A stretch of 64,000 nt of DNA from assembly GCA_002737115.1 (NCBI GenBank), contig NSHR01000011.1:1-64000 (forward strand), read 5' to 3'. This stretch comes from Gemmatimonadota bacterium (lineage in GTDB: Bacteria; Gemmatimonadota; Gemmatimonadetes; Gemmatimonadales; Gemmatimonadaceae). A program made the translations under genes and the position numbers. This document shows positions 42,260 through 50,471 of this stretch, piece by piece. A model generated the notes under the pieces. The model made no database searches. It was not told the origin of the DNA and saw only the letters and a list, made by a program, of their open reading frames with translations. Numbering within the stretch: the stretch's first letter is position 1; each line of letters begins with the position of its first letter.

Positions 42260-43507
42260 GTGATCTCGCGCCTCCTCAGGAACCTGACTTTTCAGGTGCT
42301 CGTCGCGGTCTCGCTCGGCATTCTGCTGGGCGTCGTAGCCCCTGACACCGCCAAGTCGCTCAAGCCTCTCGGCGACACGTTTATCAATCTCGTGAAGATG
42401 GTGATCACGCCGATCATCTTCCTCACCATCGTGCACGGCATCGCGAGTATGGCGGATCTGCGCAAGCTCGGACGTGTAGGCGGCAAGGCGCTGTTGTATT
42501 TCGAGTTGGTGTCCACGCTCGCGTTGGCCATCGGCCTCGTCATTGTGAACGTGACGAAGCCAGGTGCGGGTCTCGATATCTCGAAGATGGCGATGGGCGA
42601 CGTGAGCAAGTACACGGCGGCGGGGGCACAACAGAGTACGCTCGAGTTCATGCTTCATATTGTGCCCAGCAACGTCGTCGCGGCGTTTGCGAGCGGTGAG
42701 CTGCTGCCCGTGGTGTTCTTTTCCGTGCTCTTCGGTATCGCCCTCACGGCGGTCGGCGATGCGGGGCGTGATATCGCCGATCTGCTCGTGCGCTTTCAGG
42801 CCGTGTTCTTCAAGATCGTCGGCATGGTGATGGTGCTCGCACCGATCGGTGCCTTCGGCGCGATGGCGTACACCGTGGGCGCGTTCGGCCTCAAGACGCT
42901 CGTTCCCCTCGCGCGTCTCATGCTTGATGTGTACCTCACCATGGCGATTTTCGTGTTCGTGGTGCTCGGCCTGATCTGCCGCGCCTACGGCTTTCGCATC
43001 TGGAAATTCATACGCTTTATCAAGGACGAAATTCTGCTGGTGCTCGGGACGTCGAGCTCCGAAGCGGCGCTGCCGCGCATGCTGCAGAAGCTCGAACAGT
43101 ACGGCTGCGCGAAGCCGGTCGTGGGCCTAGTGATTCCCACTGGCTATTCGTTCAACCTCGACGGCACAAGCATCTATCTGTCGATGGCCACGATCTTCAT
43201 TGCGCAGGTGTACAAAGTCGATCTGAGCATTTCACAACAGCTTGGGCTGCTCGGCATTCTCATGCTCACGAGCAAGGGCGCCGCCGGCGTGACAGGCTCG
43301 GGCTTCATCGTCTTGGCCAGCACCCTCGCCGCCACCCGCACGGTGCCGGTAGAAGGCGTGGCGCTATTGCTTGGCGTGGACCGCTTCATGTCCGAAGCAC
43401 GCGCGATCACGAACCTGATCGGTAACGGCGTGGCCACGTTGGTGGTGTCGCGGAGTGAAGGGGCGTTCGACGACGCGAAAATGGCGGCCGCGGATGCAAC
43501 CGTGTGA
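42260..43507 (+). CDS. Dicarboxylate/amino acid:cation symporter (DAACS family)
   Basis: 415 residues from GTG 42260. LTFQVLVAVSLGILLGVVAP starts helix 1. The re-entrant loop and substrate motifs are intact: GTSSSEAALPRML, PTGYSFNLDGTSIYLSMATI and GVTGSGFIVLASTLAA. It takes up glutamate, aspartate or C4-dicarboxylates with Na+ or H+; which one cannot be told. An ATG at 42194 would extend it by 22 residues into the YheT promoter and is less likely. Confidence 0.93.
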   Translation: MISRLLRNLTFQVLVAVSLGILLGVVAPDTAKSLKPLGDTFINLVKMVITPIIFLTIVHGIASMADLRKLGRVGGKALLYFELVSTLALAIGLVIVNVTKPGAGLDISKMAMGDVSKYTAAGAQQSTLEFMLHIVPSNVVAAFASGELLPVVFFSVLFGIALTAVGDAGRDIADLLVRFQAVFFKIVGMVMVLAPIGAFGAMAYTVGAFGLKTLVPLARLMLDVYLTMAIFVFVVLGLICRAYGFRIWKFIRFIKDEILLVLGTSSSEAALPRMLQKLEQYGCAKPVVGLVIPTGYSFNLDGTSIYLSMATIFIAQVYKVDLSISQQLGLLGILMLTSKGAAGVTGSGFIVLASTLAATRTVPVEGVALLLGVDRFMSEARAITNLIGNGVATLVVSRSEGAFDDAKMAAADATV

Positions 43508-43643
43508 TTTCACACCGGAAGTAGTTCGGGGGCCAACGTGTGTGCGTCGGGCGGAAGTACCGCTGCGATCGGTCCGTACGCACCGCTTCCGCTAGACTCA
43601 CAAACATTCACCCCCCAATCAGCTTCCCCCCGGAAATCACACC

Positions 43644-43994
43644 ATGGACACCGTGGTCCAGGTTTTTGGCACCAAGAAAAGTGCCGATACCCGCAAGGCG
43701 CAGCGCTTCTTCCAGGAGCGTCGCATCAAGGTGCACTTCTGCGATCTGGCGGAGCGGCCAGCGTCGGTTGGTGAGCTGAAGCGGTTCACGCAGAAGTTCG
43801 GCGTGGACGCGATCATCGACCGCACGTCCAAGCGCTTTCTCGATCTCGGGCTGCGTCAGGCGCTGTACGGCGAGGAGCGGTGGCTCAGCATCCTCGCCGA
43901 TGAACCGATGATTCTGAAGCAGCCGCTGATTCGCTTTCAGCACAAAGTGTGCGTGGGCGTGGACGAGAAGCTGTGGAAGGAGTGGCTCGCGTAG
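43644..43994 (+). CDS. ArsC/Spx-like thioredoxin-fold protein lacking the catalytic cysteine
   Basis: 116 residues. The family frame is clear (VQVFGTKKSADTRKAQRFFQ, then FLDLGLRQALYGEERWLSIL and DEPMILKQPLI), but the usual C-x-x-C or C-x-x-S after the first strand is replaced by KSAD, and no cysteine is near. It therefore cannot work as a classical arsenate reductase. The only Cys residues are in VHFCDL and HKVCVG. GGAA lies 9-12 nt before the ATG. The role is unknown; a Spx-like protein-binding role is inference. Confidence 0.85.
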   Translation: MDTVVQVFGTKKSADTRKAQRFFQERRIKVHFCDLAERPASVGELKRFTQKFGVDAIIDRTSKRFLDLGLRQALYGEERWLSILADEPMILKQPLIRFQHKVCVGVDEKLWKEWLA

Positions 43995-44039
43995 GGTCCC
44001 GACCTATGCGACGCGATGCCGGCTGGCGGGTCGTTACGA

Positions 44040-44945
44040 CTACTTCCACGCCTTGACGATCGCTTCACCAATCCGGCCGATCACCGCATTGCCTTCGGCG
44101 TCCACCCAATAGCGCGTGTCGGTGTTCTCTTTTGTCAGCACGCAGGCCACCACGCGCGCTGGCAACGTGAACACCCCGCAGTCGGTGCGTGACGCGTCCA
44201 CGTCGCCGCTCTTGTGTGCGAGACGAGTGCCGTACGTGTACCGGGCGAGCTTGGAGTCGTCCTGATTGTTGGCCAGAATGTCCAGCATGGTCGAGTCAGC
44301 CAACGGGCTCACGGCTTTGCCCTGCGCCAGCAGCGTGAACAACTGCGCCATCTCATTCGGTGTGGTCACGCCCAGTCCGTATTTGGCCGAGCTGTCGGGC
44401 GCGACGCTGGCAATGCGCGTCATGGAACCACTGTGCACCTTCGTGTGCGCGAGGCCCAGCGCTTCCATCTTCTGCCACACCCGCCGGATCTTGATGCGGT
44501 CGAGTACGAGATTCGTGGCGGTGTTGTCGCTGAGCGTGCTCATGAGATAGGCCACGTCCCACAGCCGTAGCGTGAGCGGCGTGCGCAGGTATTGCAGCTG
44601 ACCGGCACCGCCCACCTTGTCGATCTCCGTGAGCACGATGGGATCGTCGAGCGTGAGCAGCTTCTGCGCGGCCAGATCGAACAACGTGACCAGAATCGGC
44701 ACCTTGATCAGCGACGCCGTGGAGAAGGTCTCGTTGCCGCGTTGTTCGAGATGCTCACCGGTGTCGAGGTTCGTGATGCTGTAGCCGACCACGCCATGGT
44801 GTGCGGCCGAGAGACTGTCGAGTGTGCGGCGTAGCCCGCTCGATTTCGCACTCTGGGCGCCGGCGTCGTGTGATAACACGGCGAGCGATATCGCGCTCGA
44901 CAGCGCGAGCGCGACGCGGGCAAGGCGGCAGGGACGAGCGGGCAT
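44040..44945 (-). CDS. Secreted serine hydrolase (class A beta-lactamase-like)
   Basis: 301 residues from ATG 44945 with signal peptide LARVALALSSAISLAVLSHD. The SxxK motif is STASLIK, SDN is present in LSDNTATNLVLDR and the third motif is HKSG. The usual Omega-loop ExxLN was not found (PDSSAKYGLGVTTP occupies the region). It may be a beta-lactamase-like carboxypeptidase or esterase rather than a true beta-lactamase. The start is divergent from queD, 129 bp apart. The open frame continues upstream into that space and beyond, without support. Confidence 0.83.
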   Translation of the reverse strand: MPARPCRLARVALALSSAISLAVLSHDAGAQSAKSSGLRRTLDSLSAAHHGVVGYSITNLDTGEHLEQRGNETFSTASLIKVPILVTLFDLAAQKLLTLDDPIVLTEIDKVGGAGQLQYLRTPLTLRLWDVAYLMSTLSDNTATNLVLDRIKIRRVWQKMEALGLAHTKVHSGSMTRIASVAPDSSAKYGLGVTTPNEMAQLFTLLAQGKAVSPLADSTMLDILANNQDDSKLARYTYGTRLAHKSGDVDASRTDCGVFTLPARVVACVLTKENTDTRYWVDAEGNAVIGRIGEAIVKAWK

Positions 44946-45074
44946 CGGGGCAGACTCCGGCAGGAGGGTGGGCGGGCGGACCCACAGAAATATGCGCGCC
45001 CTGCGGGAGCGGCGGCCCGGCGGCGGTACCGCAATGACGGCCGATCCCACTAAGTTCGCATAGCGGAGGCGCTG

Positions 45075-45437
45075 ATGGAGATCTACAAGCAATTCACCTT
45101 TGAAGCCGCGCACCGGTTGCCGAATGTGCCGCCGGGGCACAAGTGCGCGCGGCTGCATGGGCACTCGTTCGAAGTGACCGTCCACGTGCGGGGGCCGTTA
45201 GCGGCCCGCGAAGGCTGGGTCATGGACTTCGCCGACCTGAAGACGGCGGTCAAGCCCATCATCGCGGAACTCGATCACTTCTACCTGAATGACATCGCGG
45301 GGCTCGAGAATCCGACCAGCGAAGTCATCGCGCGGTGGATCTGGCGTCGGCTCGTGCCCACGCTGTCCGGTCTCAGTCAGATCGTGGTGCGCGAAACCTG
45401 TACGTCGGGGTGCGTGTACCGCGGCGAAGACGAGTAG
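45075..45437 (+). CDS. queD: 6-carboxy-5,6,7,8-tetrahydropterin synthase (QueD)
   Basis: 120 residues. Zinc-binding histidines fall in FEAAHRLP and LHGHSF, catalytic LDHFYLND follows, and NPTSEV and [11 protein letters not shown] complete the family pattern. It makes the pterin intermediate of queuosine (tRNA wobble) from dihydroneopterin triphosphate. GCGGAGG lies about 6 nt before the ATG, a clear Shine-Dalgarno. No other queuosine gene is nearby. Confidence 0.95.
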   Translation: MEIYKQFTFEAAHRLPNVPPGHKCARLHGHSFEVTVHVRGPLAAREGWVMDFADLKTAVKPIIAELDHFYLNDIAGLENPTSEVIARWIWRRLVPTLSGLSQIVVRETCTSGCVYRGEDE

Positions 45438-45526
45438 CGCGCTACGGCGAACCGCAAGACGAACCCTGATCCTGTCAGTAGAATTCCCGACAGCGCAGAT
45501 CACCCCTCTCCCTCACATCTGGATTA

Positions 45527-46444
45527 ATGGCTGCTTCCAGTCTGCTCGCCCTGGTCGATGACATCTCGACGCTGCTCGACGACGTCGCGGTGCTCACCAA
45601 GGTGGCGGCGACGAAGACGGCGGGAGTGATGGGCGATGACCTCGCGCTGAATGCCGAGCAGGTGTCGGGGGTGCATGTCGATCGGGAGCTGCCGGTCGTG
45701 TGGGCCGTGGCGAAGGGATCGTTTATCAACAAGCTCATCCTGGTGCCGGCGGCGCTGCTGATCAGCGCGCTTCTGCCCGTGGCGATTATGCCGCTGATGA
45801 TGATCGGCGGCGTGTTCCTCTGCTTCGAAGGCGTCGAGAAGCTCGCACACAAGTACCTGCATGGGGACGACGCACTGCAGCCGGGCGAACTGCTGAAGGC
45901 CGTGGCCGATCCGACGGTGGATCTGGTGGCCTTCGAGCAGGACAAGGTCAACGGCGCCGTACGGACCGACTTTGTGCTGTCGGCGGAGATCGTGGTGATC
46001 ACGCTCGGCACCATGGCCACCGCGCCGCTCATGCAGCAGGTGGTCGCGCTCAGTGCCGTCGCCATCGGCGCCACGGTGCTCGTGTACGGGCTGGTGGCGG
46101 GCATCGTGAAGCTCGATGACCTTGGGCTCGCGCTGCACCGACAGAAAGACGCGACGGCCCGTGCGCTGGGCGCGTTCATCCTGCGCGCGGCGCCGTTGCT
46201 CATGAAGAGCCTCTCCGTGCTGGGCACGGCGGCCATGTTCACCGTCGGCGGCAGCATCATTGCCCACGGCGTGCCGGCGATTGAGCACTTCGTGGAAAGC
46301 GTCGGTCACTCGCTCACCGAACGCAGTGCCGTACTCGCGTTTGTCGCCACCACCGTCATCGACGCCCTGGTGGGCATCGTGTGCGGTGTCATTGCCGTGC
46401 TGCTGTTCACACTCGGCAAGACGCTGATCGGCAAGGGCAAGTAG
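45527..46444 (+). CDS. DUF808 family inner-membrane protein
   Basis: 305 residues with about 5-6 membrane helices. The N-terminal LLALVDDISTLLDDVAVLTK and the GVMGDDLALNAEQVSG segment are diagnostic of DUF808 (E. coli YedI-like). No transport motif is known. It stands alone: 89 bp after queD and before a gap with only a tiny minus-strand frame. Confidence 0.9.
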   Translation: MAASSLLALVDDISTLLDDVAVLTKVAATKTAGVMGDDLALNAEQVSGVHVDRELPVVWAVAKGSFINKLILVPAALLISALLPVAIMPLMMIGGVFLCFEGVEKLAHKYLHGDDALQPGELLKAVADPTVDLVAFEQDKVNGAVRTDFVLSAEIVVITLGTMATAPLMQQVVALSAVAIGATVLVYGLVAGIVKLDDLGLALHRQKDATARALGAFILRAAPLLMKSLSVLGTAAMFTVGGSIIAHGVPAIEHFVESVGHSLTERSAVLAFVATTVIDALVGIVCGVIAVLLFTLGKTLIGKGK

Positions 46445-46454
46445 GGCCGACGGG

Positions 46455-46619
46455 TTACCGCGCGGGCTTCGGGGTCGTGGTGGGGAGGGGCTCGTCGCGA
46501 TCCACCGCCCCCCAGTCGCGTTTCGGCGCGCCGCGCTTCGGTCCTTCACGCGGCGCCTCCTTGGTGACCGGCTTGGCTGGAATCCGCTTGCGTCCCTTCC
46601 CACCCTTACCGCCTTTCAT
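46455..46619 (-). CDS. Possible small basic protein
   Basis: A 54-codon frame on the minus strand from ATG 46619, starting MKGGKGGKGRKRIPAKPVTK and rich in Lys, Arg, Pro and Gly, with a DWGAVDRDE patch near the C-terminus. The composition suggests nucleic-acid binding. There is no clear Shine-Dalgarno. It may be real, given the coherent composition and its location in an otherwise empty 364-bp space (46445-46808), in which I see no other feature. Confidence 0.35.
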   Translation of the reverse strand: MKGGKGGKGRKRIPAKPVTKEAPREGPKRGAPKRDWGAVDRDEPLPTTTPKPAR

Positions 46620-46808
46620 AGGATACGGCTTCGCGATGATGCGGTCGTTGATCGTGGCAGCAGACGCGTCGCCATGGTGAGCGCGAAACGGAACGTGCGG
46701 AGCGGGCGCATGAGCGAATCCGGCCGGAGAGTGAGTGGGCGTACTTGAGGAATTCTAGCGGCCGGCGGTTCATTGTCCCGGCCGCTTTCGTGCGCTTTCT
46801 TTGCGAGC

Positions 46809-48236
46809 ATGGTGCCCGCGCCGCTCCCGTCGTTTGACCCAGACCACTTCAGCGTGCTCCGCGCCTTCCTGCGATGGTCGGCGCGCCGGGCGTTGCGATG
46901 GTTTTATCGGGAGACGGTGGTGGTGCCGGTGGGGGTGGTCCCGGATACGGGGCCGGTGCTGTTCGTCGGCAACCACCCGAACGACCTGCCCGACGTGTTG
47001 CTGGGGCTTCAGGCGTGCCCGCGGCATGTGCGTTATCTGGCCACGATCGCCGCCGGCGCCGGTGGCGCGGCCAGCCGCGGCTACGAGGCCATGGGGGTCA
47101 TCCCGGTCACCCGTGTGCGTGATGCCCGCAAAATGCGGGCGATGGGCGTCGACATGGCTGCCGTGAACGCCGAAGCGGGACGCCGGATGGCGCAGGCGTT
47201 CGCCCAAGGGCACGTGGTGGGGGTCTTTCCGCAGGGCGGTGTGCACGACCATCCGCAAATCGGGAGATTACGGACAGGTGTAGCGATGATGGCGCTTGAA
47301 GCACTTGATAATGGCTCGATATTCGACCTGACAATCGTGCCGTTCGGGATCCAGTACGAGGCCCCGCGCACCGGTGGATCCGACGCCATGGCCGTCGTCG
47401 GGCTCGGCTGGTCGCTGCGTGAGTGGCGTGCGGAACGGCTGGCTCAGGGGCTCGAGGCTGGGGTGTCGGCCCTCACCGATCAGTTGCGCACCACGCTGCT
47501 GGGCGTGACACGCAACGCGCCCGACTGGGAATCGCGCACCGAGTGCGACGAACTCGTGGCGGCGGTGGCCGCCGTGCAGCCGCCCGCCACCACCGCGTCG
47601 CCGTCGCCGCTGCTGGAGCGGGCCGTCCGCTTGGTGCCGTTGGCCGAAGCGCTGGTGGCGAACCGCCGTTCCGCCGCCGCCACGCCGCACGCCAGTCGCC
47701 TGCATTCGTTCGTCTCCGAACTATCGCACCTGGTGCACGACGCCGGTGGCATCCGCACCTCGGCCCGCGACCACGCCCGGGTGCTGCAGGGCGCCGGCCT
47801 CGCCGCCGAAGCCCGTCTCACACCGCTTTGGGCGTTGCTGCTCATGACGCCGCCGGCGCTGGTCGGGTGGCTCACCCACGGGCCGATCTTTTGGGTGGTG
47901 TGGCGCGTGGCGCACCGGTTCGCGACGGCCCGTACCGACGTGGTCGCCCGGGCGTTCGTGCCGGGGCTGCACGTGGTGGCCGCGTGGTACGTGCTGCTGG
48001 CTGTGGCCGCCGTCGCCGGGCTGGTGCTAACTGGCCACGCCAACGGGCTCACTGTCGTCGTGCTGCTGCTGTTCGTGACGCAGCTCCCCGCGGCGGCCGA
48101 TGTGGCCGTGGCCTGGCGCGACGGCTGGCGCGGACGCGCGCTCGTGTGGCGGGTGCACCGCTGGCCGGCGGCGCGCCGGACCGAGATCGTACGCGTGGCG
48201 GAGGCCCTGCGCCGTGAGTGGCAAGCGGGCCCGTGA
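46809..48236 (+). CDS. 1-acylglycerol-phosphate acyltransferase-like membrane protein (PlsC superfamily)
   Basis: 475 residues from ATG 46809. The acyltransferase block lies at residues 50-200: VGNHPNDLPDVLLGL (HPNxxxD variant of motif I), GGAASRGYEAMGVIPVTRVR and VVGVFPQGGVHDHP (motif III variant; FPQG for the common FPEG). Hydrophobic segments of the C-terminal third (about 320-440) suggest 3-4 membrane helices. It probably transfers acyl chains in phospholipid synthesis, but the C-terminal part has no known function. Neighbours are unrelated. Confidence 0.82.
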   Translation: MVPAPLPSFDPDHFSVLRAFLRWSARRALRWFYRETVVVPVGVVPDTGPVLFVGNHPNDLPDVLLGLQACPRHVRYLATIAAGAGGAASRGYEAMGVIPVTRVRDARKMRAMGVDMAAVNAEAGRRMAQAFAQGHVVGVFPQGGVHDHPQIGRLRTGVAMMALEALDNGSIFDLTIVPFGIQYEAPRTGGSDAMAVVGLGWSLREWRAERLAQGLEAGVSALTDQLRTTLLGVTRNAPDWESRTECDELVAAVAAVQPPATTASPSPLLERAVRLVPLAEALVANRRSAAATPHASRLHSFVSELSHLVHDAGGIRTSARDHARVLQGAGLAAEARLTPLWALLLMTPPALVGWLTHGPIFWVVWRVAHRFATARTDVVARAFVPGLHVVAAWYVLLAVAAVAGLVLTGHANGLTVVVLLLFVTQLPAAADVAVAWRDGWRGRALVWRVHRWPAARRTEIVRVAEALRREWQAGP

Positions 48237-48339
48237 GCGCGATGTGAGTGCGATGTGAGCGGGGTGACAGGAGCGTTATCGACCGGCTCCCATTACTCTC
48301 ACAAATGACCGTTTTTGCACATCTCCTGCAGGCGCAGGC

Positions 48340-50394
48340 ATGACCCTTATCTCGATCGGGAACGCGCGGGTGGATTTCGGCGCGTCCGAGATCTTTCGCG
48401 ACATTTCCCTGACCGTCGCGGCCGGCGACCGCTGGGCCGTGGTCGGCCGGAACGGCACGGGCAAAACCACGCTGGTCCGCCTGATTACCGGCGACCTGAC
48501 CCCCACGAGTGGGGCCGTCGCGCGCATGCCGGGGCTCCGCGTGGCGCTCATGGACCAGCACCGCCGCTTTCCCGACGGCATGACGCTCTGGGAGATCGTG
48601 GCCGACGCCTTCGGCGATCTGCGCGCGCTCGAGGCATCGTTGGCCACGCAGGCGGCCAATCTCGAGCATGATCACGGCGAAGAGGCGATGGAAAAGTACG
48701 GCCGCGACCTCGAGCGCTTTGAACGCGACGGCGGCTATCAGATGGCCGCCAAGGTCGATGCCGTGCTGATGGGCGTCGGCTTTGATCCGGAAGCCGCCAA
48801 GGCCACCAGTATCGGTACGCTGAGTGGTGGTGAACGCGGGCGCGTGGCGTTGGCGCGTCAGCTCGCCACGCCGGCCGAAATCCTGCTGCTCGACGAACCG
48901 ACCAATCACCTCGATCTCGAAACGACGGCGTGGCTCGAGCAGTATCTGCGCGACACCGACCGCACTGTCATCTGCATCAGCCACGACCGCGCCTTTCTCG
49001 CGGTGATGGCCAATCACGTGTTGCACTTCGAGGGCGGTACGGCGTTCTCCTACGAAGGCAGCTACGAGTCGTTCCTCATTCAGCGCGAAGAGAAACGGCT
49101 CACGCTCCAGCGCCAGTTCGACAAGCAGCAGTCCAAGATCCAGTCGGAAACCGATTACATCGCGCGCAATCTCGCTGGTCAGAACACCAGGCAAGCCAAG
49201 GGACGTCGCAAGTTGCTGGCGCGCATGCCGCGTTTATCAGCGCCCATCGGCGGTGACGGCGTGATGGCGCTGCGCTTGTCGGCCGGCGATCGCAGCGGCG
49301 ATCGTGTGATCGAAGCCGAACATGTAACCGTGGCGGTCGAAACGCCGACCGGCACGCGCGAACTCTTGCGCGATGTGAACGTGGTGCTCGAGCGTAATGA
49401 AGTGGTCGCGCTGGTGGGTCCGAACGGCGCCGGCAAGAGCACGCTCATCAAAGCCCTCGTCGAAGAGCATCCGGTGCATGCGGGTCGCGTGAAAATGGGG
49501 CCCAGCACTACGGTGGCGTACTACCGTCAGGACGTTGGGCACTTGCCGCTCGACAGCACGATTTACGAAGCCATCGCCACGCAACGTCCGCTCTGGGAGC
49601 GTCGCCAGGTGCAGGGTCACTTGGGTCGCTTCGGTTTCAGTGGCGACGAAGTGCAGCGCACGGTGGGCACGTTGTCGGGTGGTGAGCGTGCGCGCGTGGC
49701 GCTGGCACTGCTCACGCTCTCCACCAACAACTTGCTCATTCTCGACGAGCCTACCAATCACCTCGACGTCGAAAGCATCGAAGCGCTCGAGGATGCCATC
49801 GAGGCGTACGAGGGCAGCTGTCTCATTGTGAGCCACGATCGCGCCGTGCTGCGCGGTTTGGCCACGCAGGTGTGGGAAGTAAAGGATCAGCAGCTGATCA
49901 TCTTCCCCGGCAGCTTCGTGGAGTGGGAGGCGCTGCGGGCCGAGAACAAGCTCAAGGCGGAGAAGGGCGCGCGGGAAATTTCGCAGCGCGAGTCGGAGAA
50001 GAACGCGAAGGTGCGCGATCGCGAACGCGAACTCCAGCGGGAACGTGAGCGCGCCGACAAGGGCAAGGGACCGGCGTCTGACACGTCACGGGGGAAGGGT
50101 GGCCACGCCGGTGGTCACGGCAAGGCGGCGGCCCCGACGTCGAACGATGTGCGCAAGGCGCAGCGGGCGGCCGACAAGGCGCTGAGCGACGCCGAGCTGC
50201 GGGTGTCGATGCTGGAATCGAAGATCACGGGCATTACCGAGGATCTGGATGATGCCACCTTGTACGACACGCCGGCCGGTGTGCAGAAGGCGGCCGCACT
50301 GGGCAAGGCGCTCGATGACACGCGCGATGCGCTCGACGACGCGGTGCACAACTGGACTGCGGCGGCCGAACGGGTGCAGCAGCTGAAATCGTAA
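48340..50394 (+). CDS. ABC-F family ATPase
   Basis: 684 residues with two ABC domains and no membrane helices. Domain 1: Walker A GRNGTGKTT, signature LSGGERGRVALARQL, Walker B LLLDEPTNHLDLET. Domain 2: GPNGAGKST, LSGGERARVALALLTL, LILDEPTNHLDVES. A linker of about 80 residues between the two carries the ABC-F helical segment, and a charged coiled-coil tail follows (about 560-684), as in Uup-type proteins. Members act on ribosomes or in DNA transactions; which applies here is open. Confidence 0.94.
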   Translation: MTLISIGNARVDFGASEIFRDISLTVAAGDRWAVVGRNGTGKTTLVRLITGDLTPTSGAVARMPGLRVALMDQHRRFPDGMTLWEIVADAFGDLRALEASLATQAANLEHDHGEEAMEKYGRDLERFERDGGYQMAAKVDAVLMGVGFDPEAAKATSIGTLSGGERGRVALARQLATPAEILLLDEPTNHLDLETTAWLEQYLRDTDRTVICISHDRAFLAVMANHVLHFEGGTAFSYEGSYESFLIQREEKRLTLQRQFDKQQSKIQSETDYIARNLAGQNTRQAKGRRKLLARMPRLSAPIGGDGVMALRLSAGDRSGDRVIEAEHVTVAVETPTGTRELLRDVNVVLERNEVVALVGPNGAGKSTLIKALVEEHPVHAGRVKMGPSTTVAYYRQDVGHLPLDSTIYEAIATQRPLWERRQVQGHLGRFGFSGDEVQRTVGTLSGGERARVALALLTLSTNNLLILDEPTNHLDVESIEALEDAIEAYEGSCLIVSHDRAVLRGLATQVWEVKDQQLIIFPGSFVEWEALRAENKLKAEKGAREISQRESEKNAKVRDRERELQRERERADKGKGPASDTSRGKGGHAGGHGKAAAPTSNDVRKAQRAADKALSDAELRVSMLESKITGITEDLDDATLYDTPAGVQKAAALGKALDDTRDALDDAVHNWTAAAERVQQLKS

Positions 50395-50471
50395 CAGCAA
50401 CGGCTGGAACAGGTGGTACGCTCATCATGCAGGGGTGCAACTTCCGATGCATTCCTGCGTACCAAATAGAC

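Noticed and set aside
43644-43994. Arsenate reductase
   Set aside because: The catalytic cysteine is absent (KSAD at the site) and no other arsenic genes are near.
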